Assembly: GCA_964459985.1 (NCBI GenBank) | Contig: CAYWOS010000001.1 | Coordinates: forward strand, 1 to 64,000 | DNA: 64,000 bases | DNA from: CAYWOS01 sp964459985 | Lineage (GTDB): Bacteria; Bacillota; Clostridia; Christensenellales; Aristaeellaceae | Direction of reading: 5' to 3' | Part shown: one piece after another, positions 17,658-26,479 of the stretch | Layout of the letters: the number at the start of each line of letters is the position of its first letter | How positions within the stretch are numbered: the stretch's first letter is position 1 | Position numbers and translations under genes: made by a program | The notes under the pieces: generated by a model | Databases searched by the model: none | The model's input: only the letters and a program-made list of their open reading frames with translations | What the model was told of the DNA's origin: nothing

Positions 17658-18616
17658 CACTTTCTGCTCCCCATTCTGATTCTCGGATCAATGAAGGTAT
17701 AGCTTAAATCAACGATAATGCTCGAGGTTAAGCCGATCAGCGTATAGAAAGCGGACAGGAGCATGAACAGGTTGTAATCGGGCGTCGACGCCGTGACGGA
17801 CGCGACATAGAGCGGACCGACGCCCGGGATGCCGAAGATGTTTTCGATGATCAGCGAGCCGGACATGATGCCGATGAACTCGCCCAGAATCATCGGGAAG
17901 ATCGGCACCATGGCGTTGCGAAGCGCGTGGCGCACGGTGGTCTGCGCGCGCGACAGGCCCTTTGTGCGCGCGAGCAGCAGGAAATCGCTGGTCAGCACCT
18001 CGGTCAGCTCGGCGCGGGTAAAGCGCGTCAGGCCGGCGATGGTGCCGAATCCCAGCGACAGGATCGCCGGCACGAGCGACACGAACGTCTCCCACGACAG
18101 GAAATCATAGCCCGACTTCATCTGAAGCGGGAACCATTTGAGCTTGAAACACAGGAAGTACTGCACGAGAAACGCGTACACATAACTGGGTACCGAAACG
18201 AAGATCATGACGACGGTGGACATGAAATGATCCTGCCATTTGTTCTTTTGCAGCGCCGCATAGATGCCGAACAGCAGTCCGAGCGGCACGGCGAAGATCA
18301 TCGTGTACATATTGACGACGACGGTGGCGGGCATTTTCTCCATGAACTTCTGCCAGACATCCTGCCCCAGATACAGCGTTTCGCTGACGCCCCAGTCGCC
18401 GCCGATCAGCGTCTTTTCAATAAAGATAAAGTACTGCTCCATGATCGGCTTGTTGTAACCAAGGGCGTTCCTGCGCATCTCGATGAGCTGCATGTCCTTG
18501 CCGAATTGCTCGGCGGGGCGGTTCGGCAGCAATTTGATCAGGATAAAGCACATGGAAATAATGATCAAAAACACCATCATCATGAGCAGGAGTCGTTTCA
18601 GTACATACTTGATCAT
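17657..18616 (-). CDS. oppB: Oligopeptide ABC transporter permease OppB
   Basis: A 319-residue inner-membrane permease of normal family length with six membrane helices and the EAA-type loop (LARTKGLSRAQTTVRHALRN). The start at 18616 follows AAGGGG with a seven-base spacer; a longer frame to 18718 would run into the intergenic hairpin and is not credible. It lies 158 bp downstream of oppA, separated by a strong hairpin, and is directly coupled to oppC. It pairs with OppC to form the membrane channel. Confidence 0.95.
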   Translation of the reverse strand: MIKYVLKRLLLMMMVFLIIISMCFILIKLLPNRPAEQFGKDMQLIEMRRNALGYNKPIMEQYFIFIEKTLIGGDWGVSETLYLGQDVWQKFMEKMPATVVVNMYTMIFAVPLGLLFGIYAALQKNKWQDHFMSTVVMIFVSVPSYVYAFLVQYFLCFKLKWFPLQMKSGYDFLSWETFVSLVPAILSLGFGTIAGLTRFTRAELTEVLTSDFLLLARTKGLSRAQTTVRHALRNAMVPIFPMILGEFIGIMSGSLIIENIFGIPGVGPLYVASVTASTPDYNLFMLLSAFYTLIGLTSSIIVDLSYTFIDPRIRMGSRK

Positions 18617-18702
18617 TCGGTAACCCCTTCCGCATTTTCTACGGCCGAATCCGTCGTTTATCCGGGTGCGGCAGTAGAAAATGCCTCTTGTGGAAAAATG
18701 AA

Positions 18703-18762
18703 CCCAATCACTCGCCAAGGCAGGGATGCTCGCGCATCCCCGCCTTGGCGAATCGGATTGGG
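18703..18762 (-). promoter_or_regulatory. Strong hairpin between oppA and oppB (partial terminator or mRNA stabiliser)
   Basis: A 60-base inverted repeat starting 12 bp after the oppA stop: CCCAATC, CGCCAAGGC and GGGATGC pair with GCATCCC, GCCTTGGCG and GATTGGG around a TCGC loop, with one mismatch and one small internal loop. On the transcribed strand it is followed by TTCATTTTTCC. Such structures typically leave the binding-protein mRNA in excess over the permease mRNA. Confidence 0.8.
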
Positions 18763-18773
18763 CTTGCTGTTGC

Positions 18774-21392
18774 TTACTTGTAGTTCAGCGTGCCGCCCTG
18801 TTCCGCCACGTAGGCGTTCCATTCGGCGTCGGTGTAGTTGTAGGTCATGAAGCGGATGCCGCCGCGGCCCATCGGGAACACCTCATCCTCGGTGTAGAAC
18901 TCAACCTGCATGCCCTTGAGGGACGCGTTGGCGTCGTTCATGAGGGGGATGTAGTTGTAGTTCTGGAGAATCGCGTTCTCCAGCGCGGCGAGGACGATGA
19001 TGCGGTCATGCGCGTTCTCGGGCGTTTCGCCGGCGAACACAAGCTCCGCGGTCTCTTCGGTGCCCGTCTTGACGGCTTCGATCTTGTTGCCGTTGATGGA
19101 CTTGTACCAGTCAACCGCCGTCGCGGTGTAGGTCACGCCGTCCAGCTCGATATCGATGGTGACGGTGTTGGCGTCCCAAGCGGAGTCGTACTGGTAAGCG
19201 GGATCAACGTACACCTGCATGAGGCCGTAGGGATCGAAGGTCGAGCCCGTCCAGCCCACGCCGAACAGCATGTCAACCTGATTGTTGCGCAGCGCGTCGG
19301 CGAAGCCGTTGCCCAGCGTGCCGTCACGCGTGAAGGTCAGCTTGCCTTCGAGCTTGGTGCCCTTGACGGCGTCGGTGTAGTTGTTGACGATGTACTCGTA
19401 GCCGCTGTTGTAGAAGGCGCTGGTCAGGTTCGGCGTGCCGATGGTGATCTGGATCACATCGTCCTCGTCCATCAGACCCTGCGCGATCGCCTGATCGTAA
19501 GCGGTATTGAAGTACTGCTGCGCCATTTCGAGGTTGTAGCCCGAAATGGAATCGATGGCGTCGTCGGCGGTGGCGTACATTTTGCCTTCGCCCACTTCAT
19601 CGGCGAGACCCCAGAAGTTGACGATAACGTTCTTCGCCTGCTCGGTGGCGCGGTACGCGATGCCCTGCTCGGGATCGGCGATGATCAGATCGCCGTAGAG
19701 AGCCAGCGCCGGGCCGTTGGTCGGCTGCGTGGCGAGGCAGAAGTTCGCGCGGTCCATCGCCAGCGACATACCGATGCGGAAGTCCTTGAGCGTGATGATG
19801 GTCTTGTTGATGTTCTCGCCCGCCGTCGTCTGGTTGGTCGTCAGCGCGGTGAGGTTCGGGTTAAAGACCATGGCGAAGACCGAGTCGCCCATGGAGTAGT
19901 AGGTGTAGTCCGAGGTGGCGTAATTCGGGATATAGTTCTTGTCCAGACCGAAACCGTCGAGCTGGCCGTTCAGGAACATCTCGTGGCGCGTCTCGACTTC
20001 CTTCACGCAGTCATACTGGATGCGCGTGGTCTGGTAAAGGCCGGCGTTCTGTTCGAGCGTGTAGCCGTACCAGTGCGGGTTCTTGTCCAGCGTGAACAGC
20101 TTGTCGGACTGGAAGGTGGTCAGCATGTAGGGGCCGTAGGACATGGTTGTTTCGACGCTGGTGCCGTAGGTGTTGTTGTACACGCCGTCCACCACCGTCT
20201 CGCAGGCCTTGTACAGGTCCATGTTGACCAGATAATTGGAGGTCAGCGAGTAGTAGAGGTAGAAGCCTTCGAGCTTCTTGGTGATGATGAAGACCAGTTC
20301 GTTGGGAGCGGTGGCTTTCATGCCGACCTTTTCCCAATCAAGCTCGGGATAGGTATACTTGGCGAAGCACTCGTCCATCGCCCAGGCTTTCTTGGTGTCG
20401 GCGTCTGCCCAGGTGATATATTCGCCGCCCGCGCCTTCGGTGTAGAAGGTGTACAGTTCGGCGACGGTGAGCGGGGTCTCGACGATGGCGTCCTCGGCGG
20501 CGCCGGTCCAAGTCTGCGTCGCGAAGTCATAGGTATCGCCGAAGGAATTGCTCCAGTTGATATAGCCCTTTTCGGCGCCGTGCGCGGCGAAGAAGGCGTC
20601 CTTGTCGTCGATCCCGACGAGCTTCATGTACGCGCCGAACGCCGTATCGGAGGACGTGCCCTGCTTGGCATAGCTCTCGGCGTTGGTGATGACCATGTTG
20701 CCGCTCCACAGACCGTCGGCGCGATAGTTCGCGGCGATCGGGTTAAGCAGCGCTTTATAGGACTCGATGAAGTCCTCGCTGGTGATGGAAGCGCCGTTCT
20801 CCCACTTGAGGTTGTCGCGGAGAACGATCTTCCACGCGCGGGCGGTTTCGCCCTCGGCAATGCCCCATTCTTCGCCGACGTAATCGGCGGTGACGTCGAT
20901 GGGCATTTCAGCGGCAAGCTCGGGGACCATCTTATAGCCGTCCATCGTCTCGTTGTAATCGAAGGCGTAGAAGCCGCGGGTGATCCAGTCGGCGATGGTG
21001 GAGTCGCCGTCCGTCTTGTACTGGTGGATGTTCCAGTTGGTCGGGAAATCGGTCATGGAGAGGTTGTAGGTGTAGGTCGCGTACGCCTTCTTGGTCTCCT
21101 CGGCGGCGGCCTTGGCGGCCTCGGCTTCGGCGGCGGCCTTGGCGGCGGCTTCCTCGGCGGCGGCCTTGGCGGCGGTCTCGGCGGAAGCGGAGGCCTTTAC
21201 GGTCTCAAGTTCCGCTTTCACGGCGTCGATGTCCGCTTTCGCGGTCGCGAGATCCTTCTCAAGGGTCGCAACCTGCTGCGTCAGCGCATCGTTTTGCTTT
21301 TGCACATCGCCCTTCTGCACGGCGAAAACAACCGCAAACACGATCGCCACGACGGCAACGATTGCGAGGATGATCGGCAGGTATTTCTTCAT
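18774..21392 (-). CDS. oppA: Oligopeptide ABC transporter substrate-binding protein OppA, membrane-anchored
   Basis: An 872-residue family 5 solute-binding protein (usual length 530-620). The N-terminus is a hydrophobic segment (about 5-26) without a lipobox cysteine, so it looks anchored by an uncleaved helix rather than lipid. A coiled-coil and then an Ala/Glu/Lys-rich spacer (about 28-110, for example AAAKAAAEAEAAKAAAEET) precede the binding domain, which starts near YATYTYNLSMTDFPTNWN. The long spacer would hold the domain away from the membrane, which would fit the enlarged OppC loop. It has a consensus promoter and is first gene of the opp operon. The nature of the peptides bound cannot be read from sequence. 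Confidence 0.92.
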   Translation of the reverse strand: MKKYLPIILAIVAVVAIVFAVVFAVQKGDVQKQNDALTQQVATLEKDLATAKADIDAVKAELETVKASASAETAAKAAAEEAAAKAAAEAEAAKAAAEETKKAYATYTYNLSMTDFPTNWNIHQYKTDGDSTIADWITRGFYAFDYNETMDGYKMVPELAAEMPIDVTADYVGEEWGIAEGETARAWKIVLRDNLKWENGASITSEDFIESYKALLNPIAANYRADGLWSGNMVITNAESYAKQGTSSDTAFGAYMKLVGIDDKDAFFAAHGAEKGYINWSNSFGDTYDFATQTWTGAAEDAIVETPLTVAELYTFYTEGAGGEYITWADADTKKAWAMDECFAKYTYPELDWEKVGMKATAPNELVFIITKKLEGFYLYYSLTSNYLVNMDLYKACETVVDGVYNNTYGTSVETTMSYGPYMLTTFQSDKLFTLDKNPHWYGYTLEQNAGLYQTTRIQYDCVKEVETRHEMFLNGQLDGFGLDKNYIPNYATSDYTYYSMGDSVFAMVFNPNLTALTTNQTTAGENINKTIITLKDFRIGMSLAMDRANFCLATQPTNGPALALYGDLIIADPEQGIAYRATEQAKNVIVNFWGLADEVGEGKMYATADDAIDSISGYNLEMAQQYFNTAYDQAIAQGLMDEDDVIQITIGTPNLTSAFYNSGYEYIVNNYTDAVKGTKLEGKLTFTRDGTLGNGFADALRNNQVDMLFGVGWTGSTFDPYGLMQVYVDPAYQYDSAWDANTVTIDIELDGVTYTATAVDWYKSINGNKIEAVKTGTEETAELVFAGETPENAHDRIIVLAALENAILQNYNYIPLMNDANASLKGMQVEFYTEDEVFPMGRGGIRFMTYNYTDAEWNAYVAEQGGTLNYK

Positions 21393-21448
21393 TTGGCAAG
21401 TGTCCCTCCTGTCTCAAATTCCGGTAAGCTCACACTATCGGTGTAACA

Positions 21449-21477
21449 ATTATATAGAACAGAAATTACATTGTCAA
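21449..21477 (-). promoter_or_regulatory. Consensus SigA promoter of the opp operon
   Basis: Minus strand: TTGACA, exactly 17 bp, TATAAT, a perfect match at all twelve positions, about 57 bp before the oppA start codon. I see no obvious operator next to it. Confidence 0.92.
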
Positions 21478-21556
21478 GCCTGACCTTGTGCAATATTTCC
21501 TGTTCCGAACGAAAAACGCAGGCGAATCCGCATTAATCGCGTCTTCCCCCTTCAAC

Positions 21557-23002
21557 TTAATGTTTTCTCCAGAAGGACGGCGCGAGCAGCGCCAGAATGG
21601 GGTAAAATTCGAGCCTGCCGATGAGCATGAGGAAGGAGAGGTAAATCTTGCATACGGCGGGCATGGAGGCAAAACTGCCCATCGGTCCGACGGTCGACAG
21701 CCCGGGACCGATATTGGACAGGCAGGCGATCGGCGCGGTGAAGCTGGTTTCCAGATCAAACCCGAAGGCGGCGATGAGCAGCGTGCCGAAGGCGGTGAGC
21801 AGCGCGTAAAAGAACAGGAAGGAGCCGAGCTGTCCCACGACCTGTTCGGCGACGGGCTTGCCGTCCATGCGCACGATTTCCGTTTTGCGCGGACGGAAGG
21901 TATGCCGAACCTCGCGCAGCGACGCCTTGAAGATCAGCGATACGCGCACTACCTTGACGCCGCCCGCCGTCGAGCCGGCGCACGAGCCGATCACCATGAG
22001 CAGGACGAGCAGCGCGCGGATAAGCTGCGGCCACAAATTGAAATCCGCCGTGGCGTAGCCCGTCGTGGACATGACCGAGGCGACCTGAAACCCCGCGTGC
22101 CGGAGCGACTGCCAGATATCGTTGCCGTAGAGGGGGAGAATCTTCCATGTCGTCAGCGCGATGGCGACAAAAGCGATGATGAAATACAGCCTGACTTCCT
22201 CGTTGCGCGCCGCGCCCCTAAAATCGCGCCGAAGCATATGGAAATAGACGGCGAAATTGACGCCGAACAGCAGCATGTAGACGGTGATGATCACGTCGAC
22301 GGCGGCGTTGTCGTACGCGCCGACCGACAGACTGCGGTTGCTGAACCCGCCCGTGCCCGCCGTGCCGAAGGTGTGGATCAAAGAATCGTAAAGCGGCATC
22401 CCGGCGATGAGCAGCGCGATCACCTGCGACAAAGACATAAGGATATAGATGAAATAGAGCGTCTTGGCGGTATCCTGCAATTTGGGCGTGAACTTGCTGA
22501 AGGTCGGGCCGGGGCTTTCGGCGCGCGCCAGATGCGACGCGCGGCCCGTGACCTTGGGAATGAGCGCGAGCGTGAGGATGAGCACGCCCATGCCGCCGAT
22601 CCAGTGCGTGAAGCTCCGCCAGAACAGCACGCCGCGCCCCTGCGACTCGATATCGGTCAGGATGCTCGCGCCCGTCGTCGTAAAGCCGCTCACGCACTCG
22701 AAGAACGCGTCGACAAAGTTATCCGTCATGCCCGAAAACAGGAAGGGCAGCGCGCCGAAAAGCGACATCAGAATCCATGCCAGACCGCTCACCGCCAGGC
22801 CTTCGCGCGCCTCGAGCACGTCGCGGTCGGCGCGGACAAGCTGCGACAGCAGCCCGCACGCGACAAGCGGGATGAGCGCGTAGACGAACGCCATGGCGTC
22901 GCCGTCCTGATACGACAGCGATACGACCAGCGAGGGCAGCATCAAAAGCGCCTCGAGCAGCAGCAGTTTGCCGGACAGATTCACGACCAATCGTTTGTTC
23001 AT
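21557..23002 (-). CDS. trkH: TrkH/KtrB-family potassium uptake membrane subunit
   Basis: A 481-residue membrane protein with four M1-P-M2 repeats. The selectivity-filter regions are recognisable, for example GFTTTGASIL, FGTAGTGGFSNR, STTGYATADF and CLSNIGPGLS. It moves potassium across the membrane and is gated by the nucleotide-binding subunit encoded 4 bp upstream in the same transcript. The ribosome binding site is weak, suggesting translational coupling to trkA. No clear terminator follows. Confidence 0.94.
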   Translation of the reverse strand: MNKRLVVNLSGKLLLLEALLMLPSLVVSLSYQDGDAMAFVYALIPLVACGLLSQLVRADRDVLEAREGLAVSGLAWILMSLFGALPFLFSGMTDNFVDAFFECVSGFTTTGASILTDIESQGRGVLFWRSFTHWIGGMGVLILTLALIPKVTGRASHLARAESPGPTFSKFTPKLQDTAKTLYFIYILMSLSQVIALLIAGMPLYDSLIHTFGTAGTGGFSNRSLSVGAYDNAAVDVIITVYMLLFGVNFAVYFHMLRRDFRGAARNEEVRLYFIIAFVAIALTTWKILPLYGNDIWQSLRHAGFQVASVMSTTGYATADFNLWPQLIRALLVLLMVIGSCAGSTAGGVKVVRVSLIFKASLREVRHTFRPRKTEIVRMDGKPVAEQVVGQLGSFLFFYALLTAFGTLLIAAFGFDLETSFTAPIACLSNIGPGLSTVGPMGSFASMPAVCKIYLSFLMLIGRLEFYPILALLAPSFWRKH

Positions 23003-23006
23003 ATCG

Positions 23007-24374
23007 TTATTTCTTGCGGATCAGTTCGTTCAGATCCTTGATGCCCAAGTTCTTGGTGATGACGATCACGTTGTCGCCCGCTTCGATGGTGTCGTTGCCA
23101 AACGGGATGCGCACCTGACCGCCGCGCACGATGGTGACGATCAGCGCGTTGTCCGACATCGGCAGATCCTTGAGCGGGATGTGCAGATAGCCCGCATGCT
23201 CGGTGGCGATAAACTCGAGCGCTTCCGCCGCGCCCTCGGCGAGCCGGTACACGCGCGTGACGGCGGTGTCGCCGGCGTTGTTGAGCGAGCGGACGAGGCG
23301 CAGGATGGTGTTGCACGTCGCCTGCTTGGTGCTGATCACGCTGTCCAGCCCCATGCGCTTGAAAATATCGTTGTGCGACAGGCGGTTGTTCTTGGCAACC
23401 ACCTTGCTCACGCCTTGCGTGACGGCATAAAACGCCGTCACCAGATTGTCCTCGTCGTGATCCATCAGCGTGATAAAGGCGTCAAAGCCCGTCAGACCGA
23501 TGCTGGTCAGGAATTCCTGCGATGTGCCGTCGCCCCGCAGCACTTCGGCGGCGGGCAGGCGCTCGGCCAGCAGACGCGCCTTGTCGGGATCGATTTCAAC
23601 GATGGTCACGCGCATTTTCATGGAAAGCAGCGCGTTGGACAGGTAGTACGCGATGCGGCTGCCGCCCGCGATCAGCACGTTGTGCACGGGCAGCGTATTC
23701 TTGCCCAGCGTGCGGAAAAACTCGGTGATCGTCGCGGCGTCCGAGGCGACATGCACGCGGTCGCCCGGGCGAATGATGAAATCGCCCTTGGGAATGAGCG
23801 CTTCGCCGCCGCGCTCGACGATGCTGAACAGCACCTGCGGAAGCGCGCGATGGCGCTTGTACAATTCGCGCAGGGGCATATTGGACGCCACATCGTCGGC
23901 GCCTGCGGTGTAATCCATCATTTCCACGCGGTTGCGCGCAAAGGTCTCTACGCTGCCCGCGAACGGGTAGCGCAGGATGCGGCTGATTTCAAACGCCGCC
24001 GCGCGTTCGGGATTAATGATGTAATCGACCGCTAAATGCTGCTGTATAAAGGATTGGCTGTCGTAATACTCGGGGTCGCGGATGCGCGCGACGGCGTAGC
24101 GCGTGCCCAGCAGCTTGGCGGTGTAGCAGCACAGCATGTTGCTCTCGTCGCTCACCGTCGCCGCGATGATCAGATCGGCGTTCGGCGCGCCGGCTTCCTT
24201 GAGCGTCGACAGGCTGACGCCGTTCCCTTGGATAAAAAGGGCGTCAAGCGTGTCCTCGTTCTGCTGCAATACTTCGCCGCTTTTCTCGATAATGGTGACC
24301 TCGTGCCCTTCGCCGATCAACTGTTCGGCGAGCGAGTGACCCATTTTTCCGTCTCCGACGATCAATATCCGCAT
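23007..24374 (-). CDS. trkA: Trk system potassium uptake protein TrkA (two RCK units)
   Basis: A 455-residue cytosolic regulator with tandem RCK_N/RCK_C units. The first nucleotide-binding motif is IVGDGKMGHSLAEQL at residues 3-17 and the second is IAGGSRIAYYLSNAL near 235. Each is followed by the acidic end of beta-2 (TIIEKS, TIVEID), pointing to NAD(H)/adenine nucleotide binding, and each half ends with a TrkA_C domain. It gates TrkH. The ATG at 24374 follows GGAG with a six-base spacer. It is the first gene of the trkA-trkH operon. Confidence 0.95.
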   Translation of the reverse strand: MRILIVGDGKMGHSLAEQLIGEGHEVTIIEKSGEVLQQNEDTLDALFIQGNGVSLSTLKEAGAPNADLIIAATVSDESNMLCCYTAKLLGTRYAVARIRDPEYYDSQSFIQQHLAVDYIINPERAAAFEISRILRYPFAGSVETFARNRVEMMDYTAGADDVASNMPLRELYKRHRALPQVLFSIVERGGEALIPKGDFIIRPGDRVHVASDAATITEFFRTLGKNTLPVHNVLIAGGSRIAYYLSNALLSMKMRVTIVEIDPDKARLLAERLPAAEVLRGDGTSQEFLTSIGLTGFDAFITLMDHDEDNLVTAFYAVTQGVSKVVAKNNRLSHNDIFKRMGLDSVISTKQATCNTILRLVRSLNNAGDTAVTRVYRLAEGAAEALEFIATEHAGYLHIPLKDLPMSDNALIVTIVRGGQVRIPFGNDTIEAGDNVIVITKNLGIKDLNELIRKK

Positions 24375-24433
24375 GGCATTCTCCGTTACGTTTGATGACT
24401 GAAAGGCGGTCGGCGCAAAAGAGCGTCAGCGCC

Positions 24434-24462
24434 ATTCTATCACAGATCTCCCGATTGGTAAA
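24434..24462 (-). promoter_or_regulatory. Likely promoter of the trkA-trkH operon
   Basis: Minus strand: TTTACC, 17-bp spacer, TAGAAT, about 60 bp before the trkA start. Confidence 0.55.
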
Positions 24463-24577
24463 GCCGTTCGCGCAATTCCGCGCGGAACGCGGACGAATGT
24501 CGGCGATCCGTCTATCCTTTTGTCGTTAAAAAGCGTATGATCAGTGAAGATCTTCAAAACGGTCGGAGGTTCAGCCG

Positions 24578-25051
24578 ATGGATGAAGCGACGTACACGGC
24601 AATCGCGGAACAATATCTGCCCTCGTTTTTCAGGACGGCGTACAGCCTGCTCAGGAACAGGAGCGACGCCGAGGACGCCACGCAGCAGGCGCTGCTGAAC
24701 GTGTGGCGGGCGCGCGATCGCGTGCGAAGCGGCACAGAGCGCGCCTTCATGACGCGCGTGGTCGTCAACGAGTGCCGAAATATCCAAAGAAAACGCATGC
24801 GCGGCTTTCCCGTGGCGGAAGCGCCTCAAGAGGAGCAGGCGTGCGCGCAGCCCGAGGATACCGCGCTTGACGAGGCAATCGCGGCGCTGCCCGAAAGCCT
24901 GCGCACGCCATTCCTGCTTAAATACATGGAAGAAATGACGGCGAAGGATATCGCGCTCGTCCTCGGATTGCCTTTGGCAAGCGTCAAAAACCGGTTGTTC
25001 CGGGCAAGGAAGAAATTGCAGAAAACGTTAAGCGAGGAGGCGGCGGAATGA
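24578..25051 (+). CDS. ECF-family RNA polymerase sigma factor
   Basis: A 157-residue sigma factor with region 2 (about 10-75, including LLRNRSDAEDATQQALLNVWRA) and region 4 (about 100-150, ending in GLPLASVKNRLFRARKKLQK). The ATG at 24578 follows GGAGG. The stop overlaps the next start (ATGA), and the partner is a membrane protein, so the pair is probably a sigma factor and its anti-sigma. It is shorter than the first sigma factor in the window and not closely similar to it. I looked for a self-recognised promoter but found only poorly spaced GGAAC/CGTCTA elements upstream. Confidence 0.92.
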   Translation: MDEATYTAIAEQYLPSFFRTAYSLLRNRSDAEDATQQALLNVWRARDRVRSGTERAFMTRVVVNECRNIQRKRMRGFPVAEAPQEEQACAQPEDTALDEAIAALPESLRTPFLLKYMEEMTAKDIALVLGLPLASVKNRLFRARKKLQKTLSEEAAE

Positions 25052-26349
25052 AAATCGATCCGAACAGGCTCAAGCGTATGTATCCCGAGGTATCCGATGA
25101 GTTCGCGGAAAGAATGCGGCGCATGACGCGCGCGCTGCCTTCCGAAAAGGAGGAAGAAAAGGTGAAAAAGAAACTGTCCTTTGCGATGGCGGCGGCGCTC
25201 GCGCTGGCGCTTTTGATGGCGGGTGCGGCGCTCGCGGCGGGAACGGGCGTGCTCGACTACATTTTCAAGGGAGCGTCCGCGCCGACGGAGAAACAAAAAA
25301 CACTCGTGCAGGCGGTAAACGCGCGCCATGCGTCGGAAGGCGTGACGACGCGGATTACCGAAGCGCTGATCGACGGCACGCGGCTCGATCTGGCGTATCA
25401 GTTCGATACCGAACGCCCTGTCTGGGTCGAAACGCTCGGCGTCACCGTCAACGGTCAAAAGGCCGCCGGGATGACGACTGATGTGCTCAATCAATGGGTG
25501 ATGCATCCCTTCGAGACGGGCAAGAAGACGGCGACAGGCGGCGAAACGCTCGAACTGACGGCGCCCGTCGCTGGCGCGGCGAAGGTTGCGGTACGTCTGG
25601 CGCTGCTCGCGCCGGGCAGCGAGGTCGTTGAAACGGACGAGGATCATAAAGACGCGGTGATCGCCTCGGGCAAGGTCGCCGTGCAGGCGGGGGAGCATAA
25701 CGGCTACGGCATCTTCTATTCCTCGAAAGCCCACGACGATCCCGAGGACAACGCAACCTACGCGCAATTGCTGCCGTACTACCAACTGGAACGCGATTTG
25801 ACGGAGGAGGAACAGGCGCGGGTCGCGCGGCTCGAGGATGATATGATGACCATGGCCGATCTGTACGTCGAATACGGCAACATGGTATATCTGGACGAAT
25901 TCGTGCTCGAGTTTACGCTAAACGCGAAGGCGGAAGAGAAAATACAACTGAACTTTGCCGAGTTGGACGGTCTGCCGACGCACTTTGACGTCGTCGTCGA
26001 GCGAGCCGAGATCGGCGCGATGGGGATGGATGTGAAGCTGCGCCTGTATGAAAAAGAAGGCGGGTGGACGCGCGAAGAAATCAAAGAAAACGTGTTCCTG
26101 TTTGACTTTTACGACGAAATGCGGCAGCCGCTCGCGTATCAGGACACATGGATGGAAATGAGCGGCGGCGGGGACAGCTACGATGAAAACGGCGTCTGGT
26201 GCTGGGAGGTCGAATGTCATATGCCGCGACCCGAAACCATACCGAAGTTCATTTATTCCGTACCGTATTCTATTCATGAGCAAGAGAACCCGCTTTGGGA
26301 GGACGCCGTTCCGCTGTTCCCCGGCGATCCGAACGATCTGAACGGGTAA
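25048..26349 (+). CDS. Membrane-anchored DUF4179-like protein, probable anti-sigma partner
   Basis: A 433-residue protein with a short cytoplasmic head (residues 1-45), one membrane segment (about 46-68) and a large extracytoplasmic part that starts like DUF4179 proteins (LDYIFKGASAPTEKQK). The head has no Cys/His zinc motif, unlike the other anti-sigma in this window. Two beta-rich domains seem to follow (about 85-240 and 280-430). The ATGA overlap with the sigma gene supports an anti-sigma role; the signal sensed outside is unknown. The frame ends just before a hairpin shared with the convergent PII-like gene. Confidence 0.78.
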   Translation: MKIDPNRLKRMYPEVSDEFAERMRRMTRALPSEKEEEKVKKKLSFAMAAALALALLMAGAALAAGTGVLDYIFKGASAPTEKQKTLVQAVNARHASEGVTTRITEALIDGTRLDLAYQFDTERPVWVETLGVTVNGQKAAGMTTDVLNQWVMHPFETGKKTATGGETLELTAPVAGAAKVAVRLALLAPGSEVVETDEDHKDAVIASGKVAVQAGEHNGYGIFYSSKAHDDPEDNATYAQLLPYYQLERDLTEEEQARVARLEDDMMTMADLYVEYGNMVYLDEFVLEFTLNAKAEEKIQLNFAELDGLPTHFDVVVERAEIGAMGMDVKLRLYEKEGGWTREEIKENVFLFDFYDEMRQPLAYQDTWMEMSGGGDSYDENGVWCWEVECHMPRPETIPKFIYSVPYSIHEQENPLWEDAVPLFPGDPNDLNG

Positions 26350-26382
26350 CCGCGAGAAAACCACCGATTCGATTCGTCAATG

Positions 26383-26420
26383 AAAAACAGCGCCCGTCTC
26401 CATTGCGGAGGCGAGCGCTG
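26383..26420 (-). terminator. Terminator of the DUF1538/PII operon, possibly bidirectional
   Basis: On the minus strand a 14-pair stem (CAGCGCTCGCCTCC with GGAGACGGGCGCTG, two G-T pairs) around GCAAT is followed directly by TTTTT. On the plus strand the same stem lacks a good T-tract. Confidence 0.85.
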
Positions 26421-26479
26421 CTGATTTGCGGGATAAAGGGAAAAGGCTCATGAAGAGGACACTGCGGCACGGTGAAGCA

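Noticed and set aside
18726..21446. A 906-codon open frame antisense to oppA
   Set aside because: Composition effect of GC-rich coding DNA; oppA on the other strand has a full family match, promoter and ribosome binding site. The same applies to other long antisense frames, such as 5815-7506, 35648-37528, 38363-40381 and 43795-45225.
24481..24520. ECF-type promoter (GGAAC ... CGTCTA) before the second sigma gene
   Set aside because: The spacer is about 20 bp instead of 16-17, so I do not trust it.
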